64,000 bases of DNA from Peltaster fructicola. Lineage: Eukaryota; Ascomycota; Dothideomycetes. Numbering within the stretch: the first letter of the stretch is position 1; each line of letters starts with the position of its first letter. The notes below the pieces were generated by a model. It was given only the letters and a program-made list of their open reading frames with translations. It searched no databases and was not told where the DNA came from. The DNA lies in contig CP051139.1 in assembly GCA_001592805.2 (NCBI GenBank), positions 2,046,001-2,110,000 on the forward strand. Reading direction: 5' to 3'. Shown in pieces: positions 40,898 to 56,121 of the stretch. A program made the translations under genes and the position numbers.

Positions 40898-41802
40898 GCT
40901 TATCGCAGACCGTACGATGATAGCTGGTTGACAGTTGTAAGACTTAGATGTATGTTGTATGCACTGTGCAGGAGTGAGAGAGGTCTTCAGGAGGGAAGAT
41001 GCAGTTGTCCAGTACAATCCTCTCAATATCTCGCTCTTACCCACCCTAGAGACCATCGCAAGGTGGCTCAATGGCAACAAGACTGCTCCGAGCAAGGGCA
41101 CAGCTGACAAGTACTGATGTGGTAAGCACGAAGGCGAGCAGGTCGTAGTAAGCCTGTTGCGTGCTTCGATGCCTCTACCATATCTCAACTATCATGGTGG
41201 AGTTCATTATCTATGATCAACTGTTCTGGATGCGGGAGATTACTACCGACCAAAACGTCGCTGCTTGTACCATGAGGATGATGTCTCAGTCGAGCGACAG
41301 ACACTCGTTTGGACTAGTCGTGTAAGCATGTCGAGATGTTACGCCAAAGAGCCGACTATCGACAGGCTTTCGCATGCCATGAGACTCTCAGAGCTTGTAC
41401 AGACAGGAGATCTCAGTCTGTCAGGAGCTGGCCCATGTCGTGGAGCATTAGCTCATTGAACGGCCAAGGCAAAGGCCCGACTATAGCATGAGTGAACACG
41501 CTGAACGTAGGATCACCGTCTCGCAAGACTTTCGCACAGCATGAGACTGCAATCATGAGGTCGATTATGGTGCAGATCCAATGCCAGACAATGTTGTTTG
41601 CAGGAGGCGTAGTGAGACGAGTTACATCATGAGAATGGTGCAGTCGAGGCGCTGCGGGAATTGCCGCTGGCGCGTTGCCCTCCACAGTTTGTAGCGAGCA
41701 AGAAGTATAAAGTCAAGACAGTAAACATTGATAGCTGGCACATCCACGAACGACACCAACGATATTGCTTCCCGACGCGAGGCTCTGATATTGTGCGCAG
41801 AT
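40898..41802. promoter_or_regulatory. Divergent intergenic region, disordered protein and RRM genes
   Basis: About 900 bp between divergent starts, with no convincing ORF. It presumably contains both promoters. Confidence 0.4.
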
Positions 41803-43003
41803 ATGGCGGATGACAAGAAAGCCGCCGTGTCCTTCGACGACATCATCAAGGCTGGTACGCAGAAAATGAGCTGTTCATGCAGCATAAACTGTTTTAGCTT
41901 CCCACTCACTCCTACCAGGTCGCAAGAAGCGTGAAAACGAGCGCCTGGCGCAGGAGATCTTTGGCAAGCGTCGGTCTAGCACACCAGGCAATGCTAGCAA
42001 GAAATCGAACTTGGGAGCCAGCCTCGCAAGCAGAGTCGGCGTGACGAAGGTAGGACATCCCTTCCAACAGTGACAAGCTGATTGACAACGACATAGCGGC
42101 CAGCATCTCTCTCACGCGCACCATCTAGTCAAAGCCGTGTCCCACAAGCAGATCGCGATCTCACCAACCGTCCTCACCAGAAATCAGCTCAAGGAAAGGC
42201 TCCTCGAAACGATGGCCCATCGGAAGCAAGAAATGCACGAAACAACGGACCGTCAACTGCTGGTGGTCGCAATGCTTCACACAACAATGTTGGATTGAGC
42301 TTCAAGGGTGCCGCAGGTGGGCCATACATTGTCATGGCTAGCAACTTTGCGCCAGGCACGACCGCAGCAGACATCGAGAGTGTCATGACGAGTGTTGGTG
42401 GTGAGGTGACATATTGTAGATTGGTCGCATCTTCACCTACAGTTATCGCCGAGATGGGTTTCAGAGAGAAATCTGGTGCCGATACTGTCATCGGCACGTT
42501 CAACAACAAGAAGGTGAGGAGAGAAGGCTCTTTCAAGCATCAAGAACTAATTCTTCCAGGCTGATGGACGACTTCTCTATGTCTACATGAAAGACAGCGG
42601 CGCTCCTGCGGGTGCGCCATCTGTCAAGCAGAGCGCCCAGGCCCAGCCAGAACCACAGCAAGTAGAGCATGAGCAATACGATGGCGATGAAGCCATGGAC
42701 ATCGACGAGAACGCTCGATCGCGCGAGGCTGAGAACAAGCTGCGCGAGGAACGACGTGGTGGTGGTAGGGAGCCACGAGACGGTCAGGATGTCTTCCCAA
42801 GCGGTCCGCGAAACACTCGAGCGTTCGCCCAGGATGACGACTACTACTACAATAACAACAGAGCACCAGCACCAGCGCAAGGAGGGTACCAAGATGGTCG
42901 TTATGGCTTCAGTGGTGGCGGAGGTGGCTATGGAGGCCGTGGTCGCTACTATGACGATCGTAGAGGCTACGGCGGGCGTGGAGGTCAACAATGGCGCAAC
43001 TAG
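41803..43003 (+). CDS. RRM protein with RGG/GYGG tail, Aly/REF-like
   Basis: Four exons, 41803-41854, 41919-42049, 42097-42513 and 42560-43003 (introns 64, 47 and 46 bp), give 347 residues. The N-terminus MADDKKAAVSFDDIIKAGRKK is short and basic, followed by a Ser/Arg-rich linker. An RRM-like domain spans about residues 125-215 (GPYIVMASNFAPGTTAADIE, with GRLLYVYMKD at its end). The C-terminus is acidic, then Gly/Tyr/Arg-rich (YGGRGRYYDDRRGYGGRGG), typical of RNA-binding proteins that are arginine-methylated. The layout resembles an mRNA-export adaptor of the Yra1/Aly class, but the RRM is atypical and the name is tentative. Confidence 0.82.
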
Positions 43004-43306
43004 TAGTTGCAAGAAGTGTTGAAGACCTGATTCCCAGAGGTATCACGCCGGACACTCTTGAGCGGCAGCATAAGCCCAGGAACCTGCTGTACTTGTATCA
43101 AAAGACCTGCATTCTAATTTGTAGCCTGATGGGAAGCTCTTGCCGCTATACTGCTATACATTCGTACGACACTCCATTATTTTCCATCAGCATAATGGCA
43201 ATGATCAACATGTCACCTCTGCACGCCAGATTACGCCGAGTACATGCCAGCCGTGAACCGCGTAGCTTTCGTAGAACAAGTAGCCAGATATCAGATCTCT
43301 GCAGCC
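43004..43306. other. Convergent 3' flanks of RRM and Sec4 genes
   Basis: Between two convergent genes. Only untranslated sequence is expected; nothing else recognised. Confidence 0.5.
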
Positions 43307-44027
<721 letters not shown>

Positions 44028-44642
44028 GATGCTGTGAGCTCCTTATGCCAGGTTCGTCTTGTTGGCGTGTATTTGACCACTTCTTGTAGCCTAGGAGCAC
44101 AGCGCAATGCTGCTGTGACTAAAGTGGACTGTCGCAATCTAGACAGGACCGATATGCCGCCGGCGTTGATAACCACCTTTCGGCTCTGCGCTCCTTTATG
44201 GTCGGAATGGTATGCCTCGTATATGACGGCAAGTTACCAGGACTGCGGACTGGACAAGCCGAGCAGATTCAGATGTCGCACTCTCGATTCCCAGTTTTGA
44301 GGAACCAAAGGACAAAGCAGGGACCGCTTGCGTTGGTCGTATGTCTGTGACAAATTGTTCGTGAACGTGAGTGCTCTAGATGTCTTGTGACCACAGCGCA
44401 AGAGTCTTGGTAGGAAGTAGGCAGCGCTGATACAACGAGGTGAATGGCCCAGGGTCGGGCGGTGACGATGATGCCGCTCTGGCCTTCCCCTTCCCCAGGC
44501 ACTGGCAGCAGCCGCCAAGGAATTAAGAAGCGAAAGTCAACTGAAAACACATATGCTGCGACAACTCTGACCTGTCACAGCACCAGATACTAGCTCGTTC
44601 ATACATACAGAATGCTCGAGCGCTATGGTCAGAAGTCCCTCC
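44028..44642. other. Intergenic, promoter of Sec4
   Basis: Sec4 promoter and Nca2 3' flank. I see nothing else in it. Confidence 0.45.
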
Positions 44643-46661
44643 TCAAGCCCGCAAGTACTTGCCATATGCCCACCTAAGTCGAGACGTAACGTTCTTCTGC
44701 CTCTCGACTCCCGTTCGCACATCGCATAGCTCCTCGACGTCCTCAGCAAAGTCTCGGAAGATCTGACTTGGCATGATCTTCCTCGCCTCGTCCTGTAGCA
44801 CATGTGCTTCGCAGAGCAGAAGTCCTTGATCTTTATAGTACAATTCTCCGAAATCAGTAGGTGGACTATTGCTGAGGATCCTGTCGATATTGCGCAGTTG
44901 ACGTAGTAATCGCCCTTCTTTGCGAGCTGCCTGCGACCCACGCTTCTCACTAAAGGACTCTCGAATGTATCTCAAGGCGAAGTATGTGACAAGAATACCA
45001 GGAGTCAAGCCCACGAAGCCAAAGACGAGCTCTTGTGACTTAAGCAGGTTGTCAATACCGCCAATGGCAACTTCAACATCGACCTTCGTCTTCTGAACCT
45101 GGATAAGCAGTGCGCGGATGAGGTCGCCTCTGATGGTGCCCATGAATGGTGATCGAAGGTCTCGTTCGTATGCTTTGAGCACTGGTGTAAGGTCGCCCTC
45201 TTTCACTTTCGATCTGATATCGGCAATTTGTGAGTCTGTAAGCTTTGCACTCGATCCGGTCGAGTTCTCTGGTCTGTCAATGGCGAAGTCGACCACCATA
45301 CGCTCCAGACTATCGCGATCGCCTTCGAGCGAGCGCTTCGACACCAGACTCAGCTGGCTGTCCTCGTCGTGTCGGATTGTCTTGATCACTTTGCTCAATG
45401 GCTCTACAACCCAGTTCTGCCAGAAGTCGATAGTGGTAGTGCCGAAGTCCTGAATCCATTGCACAATTTCAGCTTTGCGGTTGGCTACCACTCGAAGGAC
45501 GGTACTGGACGAAAGGACTCCAAGGACGATGGCCGGCCAGTATCTGATGAGTCGTGATGGTCGGCCGTGTGCTTGTTTTGCAGTTTGTGCTGCTTGAGCA
45601 TAAGCAGGTAAGTGCTGACGCAACAGCTCATTCACACGAGCGGCCACAGCTTGCGGCGTCCTCTCGTCACTAGCATCCGTGTCTTGTCCACCGAGAGTGG
45701 CCTCGTGCGTCAGTTCAGCAACCACACTATCAAACTTGTCAACAGTGATGCTCTCGTCGTTGACTTTGCTGAGAATCGCCTCCATGAGTGCCACATTGCG
45801 CGCTACACTGCGCCTCCATTTGTGCGAATCTTCGACAGCTCCATTGGGCGTAACAAGACCACGGCCGTGTACTGTTTCATTTGCGAGTCCTTCTCCAAGG
45901 AGCACTCCAAGAGCATTTGCGTTTCTCAACCGCACATTCTTTAAAGCCTTTTGGTTCTGCCGTATCTCTCCTCTTATCCTCGTGAGGGGTGTGAGGGCCT
46001 GCTTCTGGAATTCCTGGACACTTCGCTCCTGAATAACACGCCTGACAAGACCATAGAAATCTGTCCAGCTCTGTGTCAACGAAGCTTGTGCATCCTGACC
46101 AGCTGTTTTGAAAGACAAGTTCCCGCCTTTGGCCTTGACATCGCTCCAGACTGCGCTGCTCCAGTGCCATAGTCTCAGCGGTGATGTCTGTAAGCTGTAT
46201 ACCGCTGTCCATCTTCTCGAACTCATGATCTCGTCCCAGTACCAGACGTCGTCTGCCAGTCCAACAGCTTGGTCTAGTATAGACTTGACCACAAGTCCGT
46301 ACACCAGTGCTGTTGCTTTCAACACGAGGAGCCATTCGAGCTGCTGTTCGTACTGTTCATCTTCTGTCCTGGATCCATCTCCTTTCTCGACCACCTCTTC
46401 ACTCAACACCTTCAGCGCTGTGTGTATACGAGCAGGTCTGAGCAATGATTTCTCGTCTGTTGTGCCGCTCACACTGAGCTCTCGGATACTGGCTTGTAGC
46501 GCAAGCAAACGTGATGGTACTTTTGGACCGGCATCCTTTCGACTGGTGCTAGACCATGTGGAGACTCGAGATAACGTTGGTGATGTTATGGTGATGTCGT
46601 GTAGTTGTAGTCGATCGAGCTGTGCATCTATCCGACGGACAGAGTCGAGGACGAAACTCAT
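44643..46661 (-). CDS. NCA2: Nca2, nuclear control of mitochondrial ATPase protein
   Basis: A single frame of 672 codons. The stretch RLIRYWPAIVLGVL (near residue 370), a second hydrophobic segment FGFVGLTPGILVTYFALRYI (near 540), and the block RLLRQLRNIDRIL with LYYKDQGLLLCEAHVL are the family hallmarks. The C-terminal run LRWAYGKYL is typical. Yeast Nca2 acts in mitochondria and affects the level of the mtDNA-encoded ATP6/ATP8 message; later work places it at the outer membrane. It is of a usual length for the family. Both hydrophobic segments are consistent with membrane insertion. Confidence 0.92.
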   Translation of the reverse strand: MSFVLDSVRRIDAQLDRLQLHDITITSPTLSRVSTWSSTSRKDAGPKVPSRLLALQASIRELSVSGTTDEKSLLRPARIHTALKVLSEEVVEKGDGSRTEDEQYEQQLEWLLVLKATALVYGLVVKSILDQAVGLADDVWYWDEIMSSRRWTAVYSLQTSPLRLWHWSSAVWSDVKAKGGNLSFKTAGQDAQASLTQSWTDFYGLVRRVIQERSVQEFQKQALTPLTRIRGEIRQNQKALKNVRLRNANALGVLLGEGLANETVHGRGLVTPNGAVEDSHKWRRSVARNVALMEAILSKVNDESITVDKFDSVVAELTHEATLGGQDTDASDERTPQAVAARVNELLRQHLPAYAQAAQTAKQAHGRPSRLIRYWPAIVLGVLSSSTVLRVVANRKAEIVQWIQDFGTTTIDFWQNWVVEPLSKVIKTIRHDEDSQLSLVSKRSLEGDRDSLERMVVDFAIDRPENSTGSSAKLTDSQIADIRSKVKEGDLTPVLKAYERDLRSPFMGTIRGDLIRALLIQVQKTKVDVEVAIGGIDNLLKSQELVFGFVGLTPGILVTYFALRYIRESFSEKRGSQAARKEGRLLRQLRNIDRILSNSPPTDFGELYYKDQGLLLCEAHVLQDEARKIMPSQIFRDFAEDVEELCDVRTGVERQKNVTSRLRWAYGKYLRA

Positions 46662-47120
46662 AGTTGTAGTGCCTCAGAGCGTCGATGTGCTCATAGCGTC
46701 GTGTCTGATGGGGTGGAGCGTCTCAGCACATACTTCGAAGGATATGCAATGCTGAAGTATGTTGTCCCAAGAATGCTGGAAGAGATAGAGCAAATGTTGG
46801 AAGATGATGTTATGATGTTGTTGCAGCTTCAAGTTTGTAACATCACTGACGTATGTCGTTGTATTGCACGGACAGAGGACTCACAATGTCTTTAGCAATG
46901 ACTTCGCTCATTGAAAGCATGGTAAAGTATGTTCTGGACACGAAAGCGTTGTGTCATTGACAAGTGCTTCTGCAAGACGTCTGTCTAAATCTACTCCTTC
47001 AAACTCCAACTTCATATGAGCATGTCTGTTTGAGCTCTGAACAATGTGCAACCCGCTAACAACGCAAATGCAAGCAGTTTTTCCTTCGACAAGGCTGATA
47101 CAACCCGCAGGAAGAGTCAA
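46662..47120. other. Intergenic, promoter of Nca2
   Basis: Holds the Nca2 promoter and the Erg25 3' flank, both genes being on the minus strand. No other feature recognised. Confidence 0.45.
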
Positions 47121-48177
47121 TCACTGCGCCTTTCTCGCCGATGCAAGCTTCTTCTCACGTCTCCTCTTGTTTGCTTCTGGGCTGCTCTCAGTGTCAAGGA
47201 CGTAGTCCCACCACCTGAATGAGCTCGAGTAGTTGCCAATGAACTTCTCGTGGTGAGTGTCGTGATGATCAGCACCAGCCCAGAATGGTAGGAAGTGGTG
47301 CAAACTCCACGGAAACTCGTAACCGGAGTGTGCATCAATGGCCTGGAACAGTCGAAGAACAATCCAGATGTACATAGTCAGGATGTGAAGATCCTTGGTG
47401 ATTGCACACCAGAGGATTGGGCTACCAACCGTGCCGAGACCCAGTGCCATGACTTCGATTGGTGACGCATACTCGGCAGCGAGTCCAAAAGGTGCAGAGT
47501 ACTGGTGGTGGATCTTGTGGATGTTCTTGTAGAGAGGACCCCAGTGCATCGCACGGTGTGTCCAATAGTGCCAGGTGTCCTCCAGAACGAAAAAGATCGC
47601 GATCTGATATGCCATTGTGAAGATCGAAGGGAAGGGAACAGTCGTGGCGAGACCGAAGTATTGAGCCATTGGGTGGAAGAGCCAAATCTGTGGCAGCTCG
47701 ACGGTGAAGTGACTGATGAGGACGAGCTTGGCGCAGTCCCATTGCTCTTTTGCAGAAGGTAACTTGTGCTGTATCTTGTCAGACTATGTCCATGCATGCT
47801 CTTACTCCTTTTACTCACGTTCTGAATCTTATACTTGTTCATAGCTGGTATGCGGTCGATAATGATCCAGGGCAGACTACGGCCGAAGTAGACGATCTCG
47901 TGCATGAGAAAGCTCATGATGCCTGTAGCGAGCACATCGTTGCCAATGAAGGCGTACCACGCTGCCCATAACCGCTCAAAATAGTTGAGGTTGCCGTTGT
48001 ATTTGGATATTTCGTCGAACTCGTGCCAATAGGTGTTCTGTGAGTGTGGGAGCATGGCGTCTGAGATGCTCGCAAAGGTTGCATTGGAGCTGCATAAGGT
48101 ATCAGTCATATGCCGCGATGTGCTTGTTACGATCAATCGACTCACAAGTAATCTCCCATCGACATTGTGAGGGCCAT
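47121..48177 (-). CDS. ERG25: C-4 methylsterol oxidase, ergosterol pathway
   Basis: Three exons, 48177-48146, 48089-47819 and 47768-47121 (introns 56 and 50 bp), give 316 residues (yeast 309). Exon 1 codes for [10 protein letters not shown] plus two bases. The three histidine clusters of the diiron sterol oxidase family are intact: HYWTHRAMH (168-176), HKIHH (185-189) and HHDTHH (about 269-274). The segment [11 protein letters not shown], completed by splicing, is diagnostic of Erg25. Hydrophobic segments place it in the ER membrane. It removes C-4 methyl groups of 4,4-dimethylzymosterol by successive oxidations, together with Erg26 and Erg27. The C-terminus is Lys/Arg-rich. I see no cluster with other sterol genes. 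Confidence 0.95.
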
Positions 48178-48753
48178 GCTGAAGTTAGTCCTCCAGCGAG
48201 GGCAAGAGGGTAACAGGACAAAGGAAGAAGGACGGTGGCGGTAGAGAGCAAAGGTGAAAGGAAACAACAGTGGTGTCGTAATAAAGAGAGCTATTGTATC
48301 AAAAACTGACGATAGCACCAAGCATTCCAAATGGAATCGTACCATTTGGTGCCACTGAGTATGCAAGATCCCTGGACCCTGGTTCGCTAACCGAGATATG
48401 ATTTGCTGGTCGAAATGCTTGGCATCCCATATGCATAGACCGTTGAGCTTAATCCACCAAAAGCTGTCTCTAGAAGCAATCAGGGACTGAATAAGGAGAC
48501 GTCTCCCTGAAAGCCGTTGCAATCTCAAGGATCGTGATGTATTGTGAGCATATATAGACACTCGTTGTGTGTAGTGTGCGTCGTCACAACTCTGCTTGCT
48601 GAGCATGCCCTCCATGCAAATCGTTTGTCATGCTGTGGTCTGATGAAGGATCGTGTCGAGGTGTTGTAGGCCTCCTAAGAAGCAGTAAACGCTCAACGCT
48701 GCTATGAAGAGAAACATTTCGTCCAAACAGTCTGTCATGAACATCGAATATCC
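48178..48753. other. Intergenic, promoter of Erg25
   Basis: Erg25 promoter and SRPK 3' flank. Contains an unconvincing extension ORF upstream of Erg25 exon 1, discussed among the rejected items. Confidence 0.45.
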
Positions 48754-50852
<2,099 letters not shown>

Positions 50853-51901
50853 GTATCACCGGTGCGCAGCCGTGTACTCCTGAGCCGCGCGGAGGTCTTT
50901 GTCGCGAAATGCTGGTAGTCCAGAACTCAGCAGCAGGTATATTGCCGCCGCTACTTGAGTGGCGGTTGGGCGGCGTGAGTTGCTCGGATGGGCCCGCGTG
51001 ATGAGATCTAGCTTGCGATATCGATATCGCTGGAAGAGGAGACTCTGGCGATAGCTGTAGGCAAAGGATGGCTTTGATAGCTCAGACGATCACTCGGGGA
51101 TAAAGGTGACGTCGGTGGGCTATGAACCTGAAGGGCAGCGCGCGATATATCTTCTGGCAGGTCACAGGAAGCTTTCCGCGGTCGTGAGCTGATATTGCCT
51201 TGCCCTTCAGATCTTGATGCACTCGCTACCTCTACGCCGATTAGTGAGCTGAAGTTGGGCGCGCTATGCTTATGCTATGTTCTGCTTGCACGTCGTCAGC
51301 GGGTACAGTATAACGGCAGGCAGCGCGGACAACAGCTCAGTGAGCCAGCAGAACGGATGAGTTTGAATGCATCGTGCAAGAGTTGGTGCATCTGGTGACG
51401 ACTTTAGCTGTAATGCAGCTCGCCGCCCAATCAGAGCTATCGATAGCAGAGAGCCACTTCTGAATGGAGGGGCATTATTCATGCCTCACATTCCGTCTGC
51501 CGGAAGTAGGTGCAGGTGAGTGCAGTACACCCCTGATACAGCGATAGGCAGCGCAAACAGGTTCCCCATCGTTATGCCGGGAAACAGTTGTTTTGCAAGC
51601 AAAACCAGATGAGGATGCCGAGGATGCTGCCGCCCAATAGTCAACGCAAAACGCTGTACAAACGTTTGATGCTATGTCCTCTGCAGAGACCAGTCATGCC
51701 AATGACATCCCATGGCATGCTTCAGCACACTGGGCAGATCGTGTGTACTGTACAATGGTATGTAGTGTGTGTATAATACATCTATAGCTTATGCTGCCGA
51801 CGCTATGCTGACCCAAGCGAGTATACAAACGGTACGAGATGAACGAGTGCAATCGATCAGTCTAGACCATTGAAGGCACGTTCTTGCTCTGCCATACATG
51901 T
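50853..51901. other. Intergenic, promoter of SRPK
   Basis: About 1 kb holding the SRPK promoter and the golgin 3' flank. A short palindromic run (gatatcgatatcgc near 51015) is visible; I attach no function to it. Confidence 0.45.
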
Positions 51902-54900
51902 CTACTTGGCCGAAACCACTGACATCCACTTGGCTTCCTCAGATCTGTTCAGTGGTCAGTACAGCGCAGGTCTGGAGAAGGCGTAGTACTCACTTATCGA
52001 AGTGCAGCAACATGCCCAATACTGGGATCAGCTGCATTTGATGTCTCTTCTCTTTCTGCTCGAGGAACTGTAGGAGAATGTTCTTCAGGTACACATAATC
52101 GACGGCCTGATCTGTTTTGCCGATCGTTGTCGATGGCGTTGAGATGGCCGGAGATCTTGGTCCAGGCGAGGTGACACGTTCCATGGATGACCTTGAGCTT
52201 TGCACGCTGGCTTGCCGCTTGGATGTCGTCTGAAGGGTGCGCAACTCTTCAGCCATAGCCTTCGACGACTTCTGAAGTCTCTCAAGTCGAGCTTCTCGCT
52301 CCTCCAGCGTCTTCCGGAGATCGACTTTCTGCTTCTCCAGCTCACGAGCCTGTCGTTCGCCTTCATCTAGTGCATCTCGTAGCTGGCTCATTGCTGTACG
52401 CACTTCAGTGACTTCGTTCTGTGTCAGCGTAAAACGACGCTCGAGGTCTTCCTGTCGTGTCCGAATGTCCTGCTCTCTGCGCTCGGCATCTGTCTTGGCT
52501 TCGTTAGCACGAGTGACATCTCGTTCCAGGTCTCGCAATCGATTCTTATAGTCCTCGACCTCACGAGCTTTCTTTCTGCCTAGACTGCTGGCTTCATCTT
52601 CAGCGCGGTCACGCTCTTCAGTCGCAAGGTCCAGCCGCTCGCGCATCTCTTTGACTCTGCCATCAGCACGACCTTCGACATCTGCAAGTAGTCGACGCAT
52701 GGTCTCGGCCTCACGACTTCGCTCCGACAGTAGGCGCTGAGAATCAGCAAGCTCTTCCTCCAAGCCGTCACAGCGGCTCTGTACCTCTTTCATCTGAGTA
52801 GCCAGCTCGCGCGACTGATTCTCGAGACTATCCATTTGACTCTGCGCACTGGCATGCTTTGCAGATTTGAGCTGTACTTCATCTCGAAGACCACGGCTTT
52901 CGTCTGTTGCCTTCTTGACTTGCTTCTCGAGCTCATCTACCCGAGTCTTCAGAGCACGACGCTCCTGTTGTGATTTGTCTGCCTGCTGTTGCAGTTTGTC
53001 CTTGGCGTCAAGGGCTTCGTCTCTGATCCGTTGATGCTCCTCGATATCCTTACGGCTTCGCTCATACGTGTCTTCCAGTGCTGTACTGCGCTCTCGTGCC
53101 TTCTTGACCTTATCTTTGAGGTCGGCCGTCTCTGCATCTCGTCTGGCAGCTTGGTTCTTGTACTCAGCGATCTCAGCCTTCAGATCTCGATCCTTAGCCT
53201 CGAGCTTCCTGACCGTAGCATTCGCCTTCTCAAGTTCTGCCTTCTGAGTCTTGAGCTCAGTGGCCTCCTCGCGCAGCCTCTTCAGCTCCGGTTGCACTTT
53301 CGAGAAGTGTTGTTTGATGTCTGTGACTTCTTTGTATCTGTTCTGCGCCAGAAGGTTGGCTGCGTTAAGGTCAGTCTCAAGCGTTGTGGTACGGCTCTTC
53401 ATCCTCTCAAAGTCTGCTGTCAGTGATTTGTGCTTCGACTCGTGATCAGCGTTGTCACTGGACTGCTGCTTTCTGAGTTGCTCGAGATCGCTCTCATGAG
53501 CGTCTTTGGTGGCCTGCAGTGCTTTGTGCTCTTCCACAAGAGACGCCAACTCAGTCTTCGTTGCGTCAAGCTCAGCACTCGAATTGCCATCGGCCGTCTT
53601 GGTCTCTACCGCGTCGCTCTCCAACTGGCTGCATTTGTCTGTTAGTCTGGCACACTCGACCTTGGTCTCTCGAAGCTGCTTCTCGGCCTTGACAGTTTCT
53701 GCTTGTGCACTCTCAACTTGCGCTTGAAGCTTTGCTCTGGCTTCTCTCGCTTCTGCAGCCTCTTGTTTAGCACCAGTGACCTGGCCGCCAATGTCCTGGA
53801 GGGATTCTCGTAAGGTCTCGACCTCTTCCTGCAGACCCTCATGCTCCTGAACAGTGGTTTGCAGCTTGTCGATGGCGTTTTCCTTACGGGTGATCTCGCC
53901 CTTGAGCCTCTCGATCTCGTCCTCCCGGTCACGTATGACAAGTTCTAGATCCTTCAGCTTCTGGCGTTGTTCTTCGACCACGCCTTCGAAATGCAGCCGC
54001 ATTGTGTCAGCCTCGTGTTCCTCGTCTATTCGCTGTCGTTGTAACTCTTCTATTGCGTTAGCAATGAAGCCAGTGTGGTTGTTGTTAGATTGCTCGTTAG
54101 ACACTTCTTTCTCTGCTGACGCTGCTTTGGCTTTGGCCTTTGATTTCTTCTTCTTCTTTTTCTTGCCCTCTGTGGTATCGTCGCCAGCCGGCTGAGCGCT
54201 GACTTCTGCATCTTCCTTAGGATCAGAGGTGCCACGTGAGCGCGAGTCGTTGGTCTCTGTCTCCGCGGTCTCTTCGGTAGGCTCAGGCACCTTACACTTA
54301 CCGCAGTCGAGTATCATCTGGTACGCGGCATCCCTTTCCCCGATTGCGCGCTTCAGCTGACTGCGTAAGCTAGCTACAGCTGCTTCGTGTCCTCGCTTCG
54401 TGTCTGCAAGACGTTGTGCATCGTCACGCTCCTTCTCAGCATCTGCCAATTGCTTCGTGAGTACCACAGATCTCTCTTCCATCGGCCGCAGTCTGGATAT
54501 TATGCTTGCAGATGAGCTGACCTCAGCCTCGAGTCGCTTAATCTCAAACTCGAGATCGTTGACCTTGTTGGTCGCTGATTTCCTGTCATCTTCCGCCTCT
54601 TTCACTTGCGTGCGAAGCTTGCTGATGACCTCCTCGTACGTCTTGAGCCGTTGTTCTTCTCTCTGGGCATATTTCCCGTTCTTGAGGTTCTCCTCGTGCT
54701 CCAGCTGCGCTTTTGTTGCTACGTCGAGCTCGCTCTTCGCTGTGTTGAGCTCGGCCTGTAAGCTATCGTTGTCTTTCTCGCGTCTGATGAGGTTGAGCCT
54801 CGAGGCGTCGAGATCAAGTCGGCATGTGCTCAGGTCCGAACGAAATTGTGCATTCTCGGTCGCGAGTTCGTTGATGTATTCGACCTGCCGTTGTAATTCT

Positions 54901-55846
54901 TCCTTCTGACTCGCTTTCAATGCCTCAATCTCGCTGATATTTCCTTCGCCTTGCGTAACTGTTGTCGCGCTTTCGGATTCACCTTTCTGCGAGCGCAGCC
55001 CAGCGGCCTCGTCGAATGCATCCTTGGCCTTCTTCTCTGCCTCGTCGAGCTCTTTCTTCAGGTTATCCCTTTCGCCAACTACCTGTCTATGCTCGCCGGT
55101 CACACGCTTGAGCTCCTGCATGACCATATCATTCTGCTTACTGCGCTGGTCCAGAAACTCAACCAATGCGCCTGGTTCAGCTATGCCAGTGAGAGAGGTG
55201 TGCTCGCGGAGGGTTGATTCGAAGGGTTCGATAAGCGCTACTCGAGCGTGTGCCGTTCTGTAGTTTCTCAGCAGATCTACTGTATGTTAGCTTCAGAACA
55301 TCGGTGACCGTGCTCATGCTTACCTTGATACTTCTGCGTTAGCATCTCCAGCTTGGCCAGTTTTTTGCGTATGTCCTCCGGCAAGACATCATCGCTACTT
55401 TTCGTGGGCGATTTCTCATTCGAGGGGAGTTTGTCCTCCTTTGGTTGCTTCTCGGCATCGCGCTCTGTGGCTGGTGTATCTGCCAATTCCTTCACTGGTC
55501 GTGGCGTTGCTGTTCGTGACATGTCTGAGCCATCTTCGCCGATGACAAAGTCTTCCGGATCTGGTTCTTTCCCAGCAGACACGCTCAGAGGATCTGCTAC
55601 CTTGGATTGTGTTGATCGCGGCCCTGGAGAACCATTGCGCGCCGGTCCTGCATTGCGCCTCGCGCTCGGCGACCTTGCTGCCGATGTACTGCTTCTTCCT
55701 GAGTTGGCAGCGTTATGTTTCGCTTGTTCCTCGGCGATCTTAGGATCCAGAAACGATTCAAGGTTCAATGATTTAAGCCGCTGTGATGAATGTCAGCGAC
55801 CTGAGGGTGCGCATGCGACCAGATGCTATCGTCGTACCTGAAACAT
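51902..55846 (-). CDS. GRIP-domain golgin, Golgi coiled-coil tether
   Basis: Four exons, 55846-55838 (nine bases, MFQ), 55780-55324, 55279-51994 and 51944-51902 (introns 57, 44 and 49 bp), give 1264 residues. The spliced start MFQRLKSLNLESFLDPKI is basic/amphipathic. A disordered Ser/Pro segment reaches residue about 150. Then nearly 1000 residues are continuous coiled coil rich in Glu, Lys, Leu and Gln, with one Lys-rich KKKKKKSKAKAKA patch. The C-terminus VDYVYLKNILLQFLEQ with LIPVLGMLLHFDK is the GRIP domain, which in relatives binds Arl1-GTP and directs the protein to the trans-Golgi. The last 43-base exon adds a Glu/Lys/Trp-containing end and is supported by perfect splice sites and by GRIP-family tails. 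Imh1 is the yeast counterpart by domain, but it is shorter (about 911 residues). Confidence 0.92.
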
Positions 55847-56121
55847 GATGCGAATATGGTCCTCGTCCGCGGAGTGCACACATCGTTTGCTCACCTGATT
55901 ACGGGGCTCACTATTTGTCGGTGTGACAAACGAAAGATGGTGCTGAGGCTGGTAGTAAATGTAGAATCCCAGATGACGTTCGGTGTCACTTCTGGAACAC
56001 GGAAGTTCTCCCAATCAGGTCGACGAACCACACTGGCAGTCATACAAAGCAGTCTCTTTGATGTTTCCCTATTCTTTGCACGAACGAGCCGAAAAATAGC
56101 CAGATCGTCGTGTGTCTAACT
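55847..56121. promoter_or_regulatory. Shared divergent promoter, golgin and Hgh1 genes
   Basis: 275 bp separate the two start codons, so the region must serve both genes. No element assigned. Confidence 0.45.

Noticed and set aside
48142-48615. Long upstream extension of Erg25 exon 1
   Set aside because: The added residues look unlike any Erg25 N-terminus and the composition is random; the short start at 48177 fits better.
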